This document shows, one piece after another, positions 36,981 to 44,781 of a stretch of DNA of 64,000 bases. A model generated the notes under the pieces. The model made no database searches, was not told the DNA's origin, and was given only the letters and a program-made list of their open reading frames with translations. The position numbers and the translations under genes are program-made. The first letter of the stretch is position 1. Each line of letters begins with the position of its first letter. Source of the stretch: Halobaculum sp. MBLA0147 (GTDB taxonomy: Archaea; Halobacteriota; Halobacteria; Halobacteriales; Haloferacaceae); the NCBI RefSeq assembly GCF_041361345.1, contig NZ_JBGKAD010000001.1, forward strand, positions 2,728,001-2,792,000, given 5' to 3'.

Positions 36981-37958
36981 CTACTCGTGGCCGCTGACAG
37001 GCACCGGTTCGTACGGCTCCTCCAGGTACGCCAGGTCGCTCTCGGAGACGGACAGCTCCAGTGCGGCCACGGCCTCTTCGAGGTGGTCCACGCTGGTCGT
37101 GCCGACGATGGGGGCGTCGACGGTGTCCCGCTCGAACAGCCACGCGAGGGCGATCTGTGCCATCGAGACGCCGTACTCGTCGGCGAGTTCCGCGACGCGC
37201 TCGTTCACCTCGCGGCCGCCGTTCGCGAGGTACGGGTGGCGGTCCGCCTCCGCCTCGGCCGCCCCACGAGCGGTCGCCTCCAACTCCTCGTGAGGTCGCG
37301 CGAGGAACCCGCGTGCCAGCGGCGACCACGGGATCACGCCCACGTCCTCGCGGTCACACAGCGGGAGCATCTCGCGTTCCTCCTCGCGGTACAGCAGGTT
37401 GTAGTGGTTCTGCATCGTCGCGAAGCGTTCCAGTCCGAGCCGGTCGCTCGTGTGCAGCGCCTCCGCGAACTGGTGGGCCCACATCGAGGAGGTGCCGACG
37501 TACCGCGTCTTCCCGCGTCGCACGGCGTCGTCCAACGCCCGCAACGTCTGTTCGATCGGCGTGTCGTCGTCCCAGCGGTGCGTCTGGTAGAGGTCGACGG
37601 TGTCCATCCCGAGGCGGTCCAGCGAGGCGTCCAACTCCTGTTCGATCGCCTTCCGGGAGAGGCCCCCGGAGTTGGGGTCGTCCTCGCGCATCTGGAAGTA
37701 CCCCTTCGTCGCGACGACGAACTCGTCGCGGTCGTACTCCGCGAGCACGTCGCCGAGCACCCGCTCGGAGGCGCCCCGCGAGTACATGTTCGCGGTGTCG
37801 AAGAAGTTCACCCCGAGTTCGATCGCTCGTTCGACGAGTTCGCGGCCCGCCTCCTCGTCGAGGACCCAGTCGCGCCACGACGGGTCGCCGAAGCTCATGC
37901 AGCCGAGACACACCTTCGAGACCGTCATCCCCGTGTCGCCGAGTGTCGTGTACTCCAC
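36981..37958 (-). CDS. Aldo/keto reductase
   Basis: A 325-residue AKR with a TIM-barrel pattern. The catalytic tetrad can be read as Asp in FFDTANMYSRG, Tyr in the same segment, Lys in FVVATKGYF and His in YQTHRWD. GTSSMWAHQFAE and VIPWSPLARGFLARP are typical of the NADP-dependent AKR subgroup close to the YajO/Tas proteins. ALAWLFERDTVDAPIVGTTS binds cofactor phosphate. Substrate unknown. A TATA-like gctttacg lies about 28 bases before the ATG. It is not in an operon with the protease (273-base gap). Confidence 0.93.
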   Translation of the reverse strand: MEYTTLGDTGMTVSKVCLGCMSFGDPSWRDWVLDEEAGRELVERAIELGVNFFDTANMYSRGASERVLGDVLAEYDRDEFVVATKGYFQMREDDPNSGGLSRKAIEQELDASLDRLGMDTVDLYQTHRWDDDTPIEQTLRALDDAVRRGKTRYVGTSSMWAHQFAEALHTSDRLGLERFATMQNHYNLLYREEEREMLPLCDREDVGVIPWSPLARGFLARPHEELEATARGAAEAEADRHPYLANGGREVNERVAELADEYGVSMAQIALAWLFERDTVDAPIVGTTSVDHLEEAVAALELSVSESDLAYLEEPYEPVPVSGHE

Positions 37959-38088
37959 GCACGGCGGTGGCTCGCGAGCGACGTAAAGCCACGTCTCCCG
38001 GCCGTCGGTGCGCTACGCTCCAGATGACGGGTAGCGTGCCACGCGCGGCCACCGAGTTCAGTCGTCGACGGTGACGGTACCGCCGACC

Positions 38089-39423
38089 TCAGTCGTCGAC
38101 CGCGACGGCACCGTCCGACTCTCCGGCGTCGTCCGCTCCCGCGGGTCCGACCGACTCGTCGGTGGCCGCGTCCGTCTCGGCGTCCGAGTCGACGCGCGCG
38201 ACGAGCGTGTCGGCCGCCCGGTCGCCGAGACGCTGTCGGCCCGGCCAGACGCCGAGGAAGACGAGCGCGTACAGCGTCGTCGCGTCGACGACGCGGAGGA
38301 TGGTCCGGAAGCCGGCGGCGTACGTCTGGATCGGTCGTCCCTCCGTGTCGACGACGACGAGTCCGAACAGCGACTTGCCCGGGGTCTGGCCCCACCGCGC
38401 CTCCGTGACCGTGTAGTAGCCGAAGGCGACGACCCCGGCGACCAGCGTCGTCACGTTCGCCAGCAGTGTCGCGTCACCCGCTCGGACGAACACGAGGAGT
38501 CCGGCAGCTGCACTCGTGGAGGCAGCCAGTGCGACGACGAGGACGGCGTCGACGACGCCCGCAGCCACTCGACGCCCCAGCACGTCCTCGGCGGTCGCCG
38601 GGTCGGCGACGCTGGCGGCGGCCTCGTCGGTCGGCGGCTCCCTGAGTCGGCCGCGACGCAACAGCTTCGGGACGTACTCGCGGACGACCGTCACGCCTCG
38701 GTCGCGTGCGGCCGTCCTGAGTCCAGGGAGGTGGGCGCGCCCGGTCGTGAGGATGACCGTCTCGTACTCGCCGGCGTCGCTGTGGCGGGCGATGCGGTCG
38801 ACCATCACCTCGTTGCGATCCTCGAGCGTGACGACGACTGTGATCAACAGCGCGAACACGCTCCCGACGACCAGCGGCTCCGAGAGCGTCTCGGTGACGA
38901 CCGCGAGCCACCCGACGCCGAGTGTCAACGCGGGCGTCGCGACACTCCAGAGGCGGCGGTCGAGCCGACCGACTGCCGTCCCGAGCAGCCAGACGCCCGG
39001 AATCGCTGCGAGTGCCAGCAGTCCGCCACGCGGTGCGACGGCGACCAGTCCGACCAGTGCGAGCCAGTTCGCGACGGCGACGGGTCGGTCGGCGTCCGCC
39101 AGCGCGGTGATCGGGTGGTCGTCGACGGCGTGAACCGGCAGGTCGTGCTCGTCGGCGAACGCGCGAGCGGCGACGACCTCTGCCGGCGCGGGCCCACGGA
39201 CGAGCAGCGCGTACAGCGGCCACTGGACGATGGAGGCGAGCAACATCCCCAGCGTCGCCAGCGGCGCACGCGCTAGGGCGCGCCCGGCCTCGCGGACGCT
39301 GAAGCCGTCGACGGGGTACTCGAGGAACACCGCGTCGACCCCCTCGGCGGCACGGGCGAACTCCGAGCGGACCTTTCCGCGGCGGTCCGTGTGGATCGCC
39401 CCGAACAGCCGGAGGTCGACCAT
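38089..39423 (-). CDS. TraB/PrgY-like domain fused to an RDD membrane domain
   Basis: A 444-residue membrane protein from ATG 39423. Residues 1-65 read VDLRLFGAIHTDRRGKVRSE and GVDAVFLEYPVDGFS, like the start of TraB/Tiki-type proteins, whose conserved Glu and His residues are suspected metal ligands. Hydrophobic helices occur around 70-95, 135-185 and 185-210. After a second TraB-like piece (YETVILTTGRAHLPGLRTA), the C-terminal 150 residues form an RDD domain (GRRVAAGVVDAVLVVALAAS, RWGQTPGKSLFGLVVVDTEG, QRLGDRAADTLVA). The tail is acidic. TraB relatives degrade peptide signals; RDD proteins may transport sodium. The combined function is unknown. Confidence 0.8.
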   Translation of the reverse strand: MVDLRLFGAIHTDRRGKVRSEFARAAEGVDAVFLEYPVDGFSVREAGRALARAPLATLGMLLASIVQWPLYALLVRGPAPAEVVAARAFADEHDLPVHAVDDHPITALADADRPVAVANWLALVGLVAVAPRGGLLALAAIPGVWLLGTAVGRLDRRLWSVATPALTLGVGWLAVVTETLSEPLVVGSVFALLITVVVTLEDRNEVMVDRIARHSDAGEYETVILTTGRAHLPGLRTAARDRGVTVVREYVPKLLRRGRLREPPTDEAAASVADPATAEDVLGRRVAAGVVDAVLVVALAASTSAAAGLLVFVRAGDATLLANVTTLVAGVVAFGYYTVTEARWGQTPGKSLFGLVVVDTEGRPIQTYAAGFRTILRVVDATTLYALVFLGVWPGRQRLGDRAADTLVARVDSDAETDAATDESVGPAGADDAGESDGAVAVDD

Positions 39424-39575
39424 ACCGGCACCAACGGGTCCGGACACTTCGCTCCGTCGGTCGGGGCGACTCGTGGACGGTCGGGTCGGGTCGACTGGGC
39501 TCGTCCCGCTTCGACCCCGTCACTCTCCGAGAACAGCCACGAGACACTTACCGTGACACCCAGACCGATTCGACG

Positions 39576-39791
39576 ATGTCACAGCCCTCCACGGACGACG
39601 GTTGCGAGAAGTGTGGACACACGGAGGCCGAGGTCGGGCAGATCTCGACGACCGGCGGCGGTCTCTCGAAGATGTTCGACGTCCAGACGAACAGCTTCCA
39701 GGTGGTGTCGTGTACGAACTGCGGCTACTCGGAGCTGTACCGGGACACCGGGTCGGGAGCGAGCGACCTCGTCGACGTGTTCCTCGGCTGA
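39576..39791 (+). CDS. Small zinc-ribbon protein
   Basis: A 71-residue protein with two CxxC knuckles, CEKCGH (residues 10-15) and CTNCGY (46-51), separated by ISTTGGGLSKMFDVQTNSF. This matches the nucleic-acid-binding zinc-ribbon family common in archaea. No partner is known. A TATA-like cacttaccg is about 28 bases upstream. Its stop overlaps the next start (ATGA), so the two are translationally coupled. Confidence 0.85.
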   Translation: MSQPSTDDGCEKCGHTEAEVGQISTTGGGLSKMFDVQTNSFQVVSCTNCGYSELYRDTGSGASDLVDVFLG

Positions 39792-39949
39792 TGGCGGCGG
39801 TCGGGGTCACCGCGGTGGTGGTACTCGCACTCGGCGTGCTCGCACCACTCGTGTTGTACTGGCTCGTCCGCGCCGAGCGAGCCCGCGACGCGGAGCGCGT
39901 CACCGACTTCGAGGCGGCAGAGCGCACCGCCCGCCGCGACGAGAAGTAG
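39791..39949 (+). CDS. Single-pass small membrane protein
   Basis: A 52-residue protein with one N-terminal helix (VTAVVVLALGVLAPLVLYWLV) and a charged cytosolic tail (RAERARDAERVTDFEAAER). It overlaps the zinc-ribbon stop by one base. No family recognised. The regular codon use and coupling support a real gene. Confidence 0.6.
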   Translation: MAAVGVTAVVVLALGVLAPLVLYWLVRAERARDAERVTDFEAAERTARRDEK

Positions 39950-39961
39950 TCACCGTCACCG

Positions 39962-40050
39962 CCTCGGAGGCACCACCACCACCTCGGAGGCACCACCACC
40001 ACCTCGGAGGCACCACCACCACCTCGGAGGCACCACCACCGCTTCGGAGT
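39962..40050. repeat. 20-bp minisatellite, about 4.4 copies
   Basis: Four near-perfect 20-base units (cctcggaggcaccaccacca) begin at 39962, 39982, 40002 and 40022, followed by a decayed partial unit. The repeat fills the gap after the small membrane protein and before the DUF655 promoter. Confidence 0.93.
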
Positions 40051-40120
40051 CGCCTCCACTCCGTCACGACCACCACTTCCTCGTCGTGATCGTCGCTCAC
40101 TCGTCACAGTCGGGGGGCCG

Positions 40121-40128
40121 TTTATACG
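40121..40128 (+). promoter_or_regulatory. TATA box of the DUF655 gene
   Basis: tttatacg is centred 27 bases before the ATG at 40151, a textbook leaderless haloarchaeal promoter arrangement. Confidence 0.75.
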
Positions 40129-40150
40129 TCCGGCAGGCCAAGCGGCGGGT

Positions 40151-40780
40151 ATGAGTGACGGAGCGACAGCCGACGGGGGCGGCACCACCGACGAGACGAA
40201 CGAGACGGACGACGCGGCCGAGCCGGACGTCTCGTACGCGGTCGTGCTCGACTACCTCGCACACGGCCACCCGGACGACGACAGACCCCAGTACGAGAAG
40301 TCGCCGCTGGCACACGCGCTGGGGGAGTCGGAGTTCCGGCTGTACGAACTCACACTCGACGACTCGGACCGCGTCGGGATCGGCGACCGACTCGTCGTCG
40401 AGCCCACCGGGGAGCGCTCGACGGTGGACCGGTCGCGGTCGATCGCGTTCGGCGACCTGACGCGTGGCGCGCGCCAGGAGTTGGAGTACGCCGTCGAGGA
40501 GATCGTCGAGCGCGACGAGCGCCGGTTCGTCGACTTCTACAACGACGCCCAGCCGATCACGCTCAGACTCCACCAACTCAACCTCCTGCCGGGGATCGGG
40601 AAGAAACTCCGCAACAACGTGTTGGACGAGCGGAAACGGCAGCCGTTCGAGACGTTCGCGGACCTCGAAGACCGCGTCTCCGGGCTCCACGACGCGAAGG
40701 GTGTCCTGGTCGACCGGATCGTCGAGGAGATCCGCGAGGACGACCTGAAGTACCGCACCTTCGTCGACCGTGACGAGTGA
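40151..40780 (+). CDS. DUF655 RNA-binding-type protein (OB + helix-hairpin-helix)
   Basis: A 209-residue protein. After a 40-residue acidic leader, YAVVLDYLAHGHPDDDRPQY and FRLYELTLDDSDRVGIGDRL form the OB-like DUF655 core. LNLLPGIGKKLRNNVLDERK is a helix-hairpin-helix (PGIGKK), and FADLEDRVSGLHDAKGVLVD closes it. DUF655 is archaeal and probably binds nucleic acid; it often neighbours rRNA dimethyltransferase KsgA, which is not in this window. Start ATG 40151 is supported by the TATA box. Confidence 0.9.
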   Translation: MSDGATADGGGTTDETNETDDAAEPDVSYAVVLDYLAHGHPDDDRPQYEKSPLAHALGESEFRLYELTLDDSDRVGIGDRLVVEPTGERSTVDRSRSIAFGDLTRGARQELEYAVEEIVERDERRFVDFYNDAQPITLRLHQLNLLPGIGKKLRNNVLDERKRQPFETFADLEDRVSGLHDAKGVLVDRIVEEIREDDLKYRTFVDRDE

Positions 40781-40872
40781 GCGTGGGTGCGGAGCCGTAC
40801 AGGTGCGGAAGTGAGTGACACCACCGCCGCCGTGGCGACGGGCACTTGTCGGTCCGTGGCGAACGCCCGTCG

Positions 40873-41160
40873 ATGACCACGGCGGGTGACACGTTCGGCG
40901 TCGGGATCCACGTCACGGAGTCGGAGTTCCAGTTCGTCGTCCACGTGCCGTCGGAGATCGACTCCGGGTGGACCGACCCGGACGCCTTCCAGCGACGGAT
41001 CGAACGCGAGACGTGGGCACGACTCGACAAGGAGGAGACACTGGCCGCCGTCGCGTCGGTCGCGACGGTCGACGAGACCGTCGGGCTCGGTACGGTGACG
41101 ATGCACCCCGAGGAGGGGGTCGTGGCGACCTCGTTGTCGCCTCCCGACCCCGAGTCGTAG
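40873..41160 (+). CDS. Conserved-looking small protein, unrecognised
   Basis: A 95-residue acidic protein; ATG 40873 is preferred to an upstream GTG at 40846. The composition and the alternating hydrophobic pattern (FGVGIHVTESEFQFVVHVP, TLAAVASVATVDETVGLGTV) suggest a small alpha/beta protein. No signal peptide, metal motif or helix-turn-helix is visible. It is followed by a gene on the other strand. Confidence 0.7.
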   Translation: MTTAGDTFGVGIHVTESEFQFVVHVPSEIDSGWTDPDAFQRRIERETWARLDKEETLAAVASVATVDETVGLGTVTMHPEEGVVATSLSPPDPES

Positions 41161-41231
41161 GCGCCTCGAAGGTCACGAATTCTCACGTCGGGTATGAACG
41201 ACGGTAGTCGGCGATCGACTCCGACCGCGGC

Positions 41232-42074
41232 TCAGTCCGCGTGAATCTCCTCGACGGCGCGACCGACGGCCGCGACCATCTCGGGGTCGTACCCGCGCAT
41301 GTCGTACCGGTTCGCGGCGACGGTGTCGCCCCAGACGCCGAGTGCGCCCATCTCGACGAACGCCTGTAGCGCCGCCCCCAGTGTCCGCGGCGTCGTCTCC
41401 GGGTCGGGAATCGCCTCGTGAATCTGTTTCGACTGTGGGTACGCCATCTCGACGGCCTCCAACCCGCGCCGTGCCTCCCGCCAGTGGCTCCGCAGGTAGC
41501 CGAAGTTCGTCGGATCTTCGTCGCGCAGTTGTGTCACACCCGTCTCCGCGATCCACCGCCGACAACGCTCGTCGGCTGGGTCGAACCGCCGTGCGAGCGT
41601 CGTCACCGCCCGCGGTTCGTCGGGCAACCGCACGTGAACCTCCTCGGCGACCTCCTCGGCGTGATCCAGGAACTCTTCGAGCCGCTCGCCCGACCCGTCG
41701 CCGTCCAAGAGAAACGAGAGGTCGTCGACCGCGACCACCCCTCCGTCGGCTCCGTCGAGTGCCACGTCCAGCGCACGGGTGACGGCGTCCGGCGTCGGCT
41801 CGTCGACCACGGTTACGTCGAGGTTCGGTCCCATCGGCCGCGTCTGAACAGCACCCCGGCTCTCGGTGCCACTCCGGAGCGACCCCCCGAGTCTGACGAC
41901 GTGTCTGTCTCGAGTCGCGCCACACTGGTCGTCCAACGTCCGTTGCCACGTCTGGACGGCGTGATCGGACAGCACCCCCACGTGACGGTCACCTCCCGGC
42001 CCCGATCCACGGGCCAACGAGGCGGCGTCGGCGTGGAGAACGGTGTCCCCCCGTCCGTTCCCCTCCTGTGCCAT
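41232..42074 (-). CDS. Degenerate RecA/KaiC-like regulator-type protein
   Basis: A 280-residue protein. GVVAVDDLSFLLDGDGSGERLEE looks like a Walker-B-type strand and loop, and EVHVRLPDEPRAVTTLARRFD follows as in halobacterial KaiC/DUF7504-like signalling proteins. No Walker A lysine loop is present, so it should not hydrolyse ATP in the usual way. The C-terminal 110 residues (ETGVTQLRDEDPTNFGYLRS, TLGAALQAFVEMGALGVWGD) are helical and may be a winged helix. Assignment to that family is tentative. The promoter has a clear TATA box and a 12-base palindrome directly at the start codon, so it is probably tightly regulated. Confidence 0.75.
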   Translation of the reverse strand: MAQEGNGRGDTVLHADAASLARGSGPGGDRHVGVLSDHAVQTWQRTLDDQCGATRDRHVVRLGGSLRSGTESRGAVQTRPMGPNLDVTVVDEPTPDAVTRALDVALDGADGGVVAVDDLSFLLDGDGSGERLEEFLDHAEEVAEEVHVRLPDEPRAVTTLARRFDPADERCRRWIAETGVTQLRDEDPTNFGYLRSHWREARRGLEAVEMAYPQSKQIHEAIPDPETTPRTLGAALQAFVEMGALGVWGDTVAANRYDMRGYDPEMVAAVGRAVEEIHAD

Positions 42075-42108
42075 GTGTAATTACACGAGAGCCTATCATT
42101 ATAAACCT
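42075..42108 (-). promoter_or_regulatory. Promoter with TATA box and start-codon palindrome
   Basis: On the minus strand ggtttataat (42099-42108) is a strong TATA box about 27 bases before the ATG. Immediately before the ATG lies gtgtaattacac (42075-42086), a perfect 12-base palindrome that would overlap the transcription start of a leaderless gene. Confidence 0.75.
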
Positions 42109-42192
42109 ACCGGAGTGACTGCACACCGGGGTAGAGAGTGTCTCAGAACCGTCTCCGGCGGTTTTTGTGCCTCCAGGGGCGACTGGTGAACG

Positions 42193-43002
42193 GTGACGAA
42201 CTCGGAGTCGACGAGTGAGAGAGTGACGGAGACCGAGGTGACGGGTGAGAGAGTGACGGAGACCGAGGTGACGGGTGAGAGAGTGGCGAGTGAGGAGACG
42301 AGTCGTGAGGAGACGACACGGGGGTCGCCGGACCCCGACGAGCGAGTGGCGACGCTCGCTCGACTCCGGCGCGTCCAGGCCGCCGCGGTCGACCACGCGC
42401 TGACGGCGGACGCGGCACGAGCGGCGTTCCGGTTCGTCGGCGCCGTCGAGCGGTTGCGTGCCGCTCGTGCGGAGTGGACACACACCGGTGTCGGCGGAGA
42501 GACACCGGTACCCGACGAGATTTCGTCGTCGACAGCGCAGGAGACGACCCCTGAGTCGTGGCAGCGTGACCTGTTGGCCGTCGGGCTCGCCGCGGTCGGC
42601 GGCGCGAGGTCGTCGAGCGTCGCGGACACGTCCGCGGAGGGAGTCGGCCTCGACGAGACGTCGGTGTCGAGCGAGAGGGGCTCGACTCCGGGCGAGGAGA
42701 GTCACGGCAGCACCGACGATCACCCCGGGGCGTCGTCGGGTGAGACAGCCCCGTCGCTCGCGGACTGGCACTCGCGTCCGGACGCGGCGTCGCTCGGCGC
42801 GGCCGTGGCACACGTACGGTTCGACGCGTCGCTGACGCGTGTCGCGGCGGCCGTCGATCGCCGCCCCGAGACCGTCGCCCGACTCGCCGCCCGCATCGCG
42901 CGGCGGGACTCGCTGCCGACGGCGACGGCGTCTTCGACGGAGAGCGAAGACCGGGGGGAGACGACGGACGAGCGCGACCGAGATGTCTCGTGTGTGGAGT
43001 GA
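42193..43002 (+). CDS. Acidic protein with repeated N-terminus, unrecognised
   Basis: A 269-residue protein from GTG 42193. The first 36 residues contain 2.5 copies of a ten-residue unit (RVTETEVTGE), encoded by a 30-base DNA repeat at 42213-42290. Helical parts follow: DERVATLARLRRVQAAAVDH with AARAAFRFVGAVERLRAARA, then WQRDLLAVGLAAVGGARSSS. The C-terminal ASLGAAVAHVRFDASLTRVA and RRPETVARLAARIARRD could be a helix-turn-helix. Low-complexity Ser/Thr/Glu linkers separate them. Function unknown. It is transcribed away from the KaiC-like gene. Confidence 0.7.
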   Translation: MTNSESTSERVTETEVTGERVTETEVTGERVASEETSREETTRGSPDPDERVATLARLRRVQAAAVDHALTADAARAAFRFVGAVERLRAARAEWTHTGVGGETPVPDEISSSTAQETTPESWQRDLLAVGLAAVGGARSSSVADTSAEGVGLDETSVSSERGSTPGEESHGSTDDHPGASSGETAPSLADWHSRPDAASLGAAVAHVRFDASLTRVAAAVDRRPETVARLAARIARRDSLPTATASSTESEDRGETTDERDRDVSCVE

Positions 43003-43187
43003 TCGCCCGCCGCGAGGCGGCCGCGCCGTCCGTCACGAGGCCGGACGACCGTCCCGGACACGCCGGGACGGCTGGTCGACGAAAACCGGAGAGTCGGGTA
43101 TAAACCCAGTCAAGTACCCGCGACGACGGCGAAAGTCGTCCGATCACCCGCGAGACTCCCGCGGCGGCACGGTCCGAAGCCCCCGTC

Positions 43188-43211
43188 TTTATAAACCGTC
43201 GGTTTATAAAC
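43188..43211 (+). promoter_or_regulatory. Tandem TATA boxes of tbp
   Basis: tttataaac occurs twice in direct orientation, 43188-43196 and 43203-43211, 15 bases apart. The second is placed so that transcription would start at or next to the ATG (43232); the first would give a leader of about 14 bases. Confidence 0.85.
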
Positions 43212-43231
43212 AGGCGTGAGGACAGACGAGC

Positions 43232-43792
43232 ATGACGGACCCGGCAGACTCAATCGAGATTCAGAACGTAGTCGCATCGACAGGGATCGGGCAGGAGCTC
43301 GATCTCGAGGCGCTGGCGGAGGACCTCCCGGGCGCCGACTTCAACCCCGACAACTTCCCCGGGCTGGTGTACCGGACACAGGACCCGAAGGCGGCGGCGC
43401 TGATCTTCCGGTCGGGGAAGATCGTCTGCACCGGCGCGAAGAGTATCGACGACGTCCACGACGCGCTCGGGATCATCTTCGAGAAGCTCCGTGGCCTCTC
43501 GATCCCGGTCGACGACGATCCGGACATCACCGTCCAGAACATCGTCTCGTCGGCAGATCTGGGTCACCAGCTCAACCTGAACGCGCTGGCGATCGGTCTC
43601 GGACTGGAGGACGTGGAGTACGAGCCCGAGCAGTTCCCCGGACTCGTCTACCGGATGGACGAGCCGGACGTGGTGATCCTCCTGTTCGGCTCCGGGAAGA
43701 TCGTCATCACGGGCGGCAAGCGGACCGACGACGCCGAGGAGGCGGTCGAGGCGATCGTCGAGGAGATCGAGTCGCTCGGCCTGCTGAACTGA
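43232..43792 (+). CDS. tbp: TATA-box-binding protein
   Basis: A 186-residue TBP with the two-fold saddle. Repeat 1 covers residues about 7-92 (IEIQNVVASTGIGQELDLEA, NFPGLVYRTQDPKAAALIFR, SGKIVCTGAKSIDDV). Repeat 2 covers about 98-183 (ITVQNIVSSADLGHQLNLNA, FPGLVYRMDEPDVVILLFGS, GKIVITGGKRTDD). It binds promoters with TFB to recruit RNA polymerase. Haloarchaea often encode several TBPs; this one has all expected elements of the chromosomal type. The duplicated TATA box is compatible with autoregulation. Confidence 0.99.
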   Translation: MTDPADSIEIQNVVASTGIGQELDLEALAEDLPGADFNPDNFPGLVYRTQDPKAAALIFRSGKIVCTGAKSIDDVHDALGIIFEKLRGLSIPVDDDPDITVQNIVSSADLGHQLNLNALAIGLGLEDVEYEPEQFPGLVYRMDEPDVVILLFGSGKIVITGGKRTDDAEEAVEAIVEEIESLGLLN

Positions 43793-43882
43793 CGCGCCGA
43801 CGGTCTCTCCCTCTCTGCGGTTCTCCGACACCGAGAGCGGCGCCGCCGTGCGCGACGCACCGACACGGTCGTGACGCACCAG

Positions 43883-44017
43883 GTCGCCGCGGTGAGGACC
43901 ACACACCACGTCGCCGCGGTGAGGACCACACACCACGTCGCCGTGGTGAAGACCACACACTAGGTCGCCGCAGTGAAGCCCACACACTGGGTCGTCGCGG
44001 CGAGGCCCACGCACCGC
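43883..44017. repeat. 27-bp minisatellite, 5 copies
   Basis: Five units of 27 bases begin at 43883, 43910, 43937, 43964 and 43991. Units 1 and 2 are identical (start gtcgccgcggtgaggacc, end acacaccac), and later ones drift progressively. It fills the gap between tbp and the next gene, and no frame is supported through it. Confidence 0.93.
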
Positions 44018-44065
44018 GTCACACCGGCACAAACCACTTGTACCAGTCGCCACTACGTGGCGGTA

Positions 44066-44695
44066 GTGGCATCCCGACAGGGCGGCCCCGACACCGAGGG
44101 CGTGTCGGCCACCGACTCACACGGCGTGTCGCTCACGAACGCTCCCGCCGGCCCCACGGCCCGGGACCGACCGACAGGTCACGACGGAGCTCACCTCCCG
44201 CCACGGGATCCGTCGGCGTACGCGCAGACGGACCACTTCGGACGCCGCCTGCGCCAGACCGGTCGGTACGTCTCGCTCCCACTCGTCGCACACGTGATCC
44301 GAGAGGGACAACTCCGGTTCAACTCCGCCGACGGCTGGCGGTTCGCGGCCGTCGTCGACGGGGTCCGCGTCGTCACGGTCGTCAGCGACGCGGACACAGA
44401 CTCGCCGGTGTTGGTCACCGGCTGGACGGAGGTGGCCGACCGCGAGTCCGCTGCGGCCTCTGACCGGTGGTCGCCGCTCGACGTGGAGACCATCGAACTC
44501 CGCTCGTCGCTGGCCGACGCGGGCGACCGGCAGTGTCCCGGCCGGATCAGACCCCGCTCTGTGACGCGCCCGTTCGAACTCGCCGGCCACCGTGTCGAGA
44601 CGGAGTCCGGCGAGGCGTACGTCGAGTGTAGCGACTGTGGTGGCCGGTTCCGCTCGAAGCGCGCGCTCTCGGAGAAGGGCTGCCGACGCCGCTGA
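44066..44695 (+). CDS. Protein with C-terminal zinc finger, unrecognised
   Basis: A 209-residue protein; GTG 44066 chosen because aaaccacttg, the only AT-rich run, lies 30 bases upstream (GTG 44057 is an alternative). The middle part LRQTGRYVSLPLVAHVIREG and LRFNSADGWRFAAVVDGVRV is a plausible alpha/beta core. The C-terminus YVECSDCGGRFRSKRALSEKGC has a C-x2-C ... C pattern of a small zinc finger. The N-terminal 55 residues are low-complexity. Function unknown. Confidence 0.65.
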   Translation: MASRQGGPDTEGVSATDSHGVSLTNAPAGPTARDRPTGHDGAHLPPRDPSAYAQTDHFGRRLRQTGRYVSLPLVAHVIREGQLRFNSADGWRFAAVVDGVRVVTVVSDADTDSPVLVTGWTEVADRESAAASDRWSPLDVETIELRSSLADAGDRQCPGRIRPRSVTRPFELAGHRVETESGEAYVECSDCGGRFRSKRALSEKGCRRR

Positions 44696-44781
44696 CGCGA
44701 CCGTCGCCGCCGCCAGACGACGGGCGTTCCGAGCGGACGCTCTCTCGCGCGACTGTCTCTATCCGCGTGACGACGCCCGAC

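Noticed and set aside
39962-44017. CRISPR array suspected from regular repeats
   Set aside because: The 20- and 27-base units are directly adjacent with no spacers, and no cas genes are in the window.
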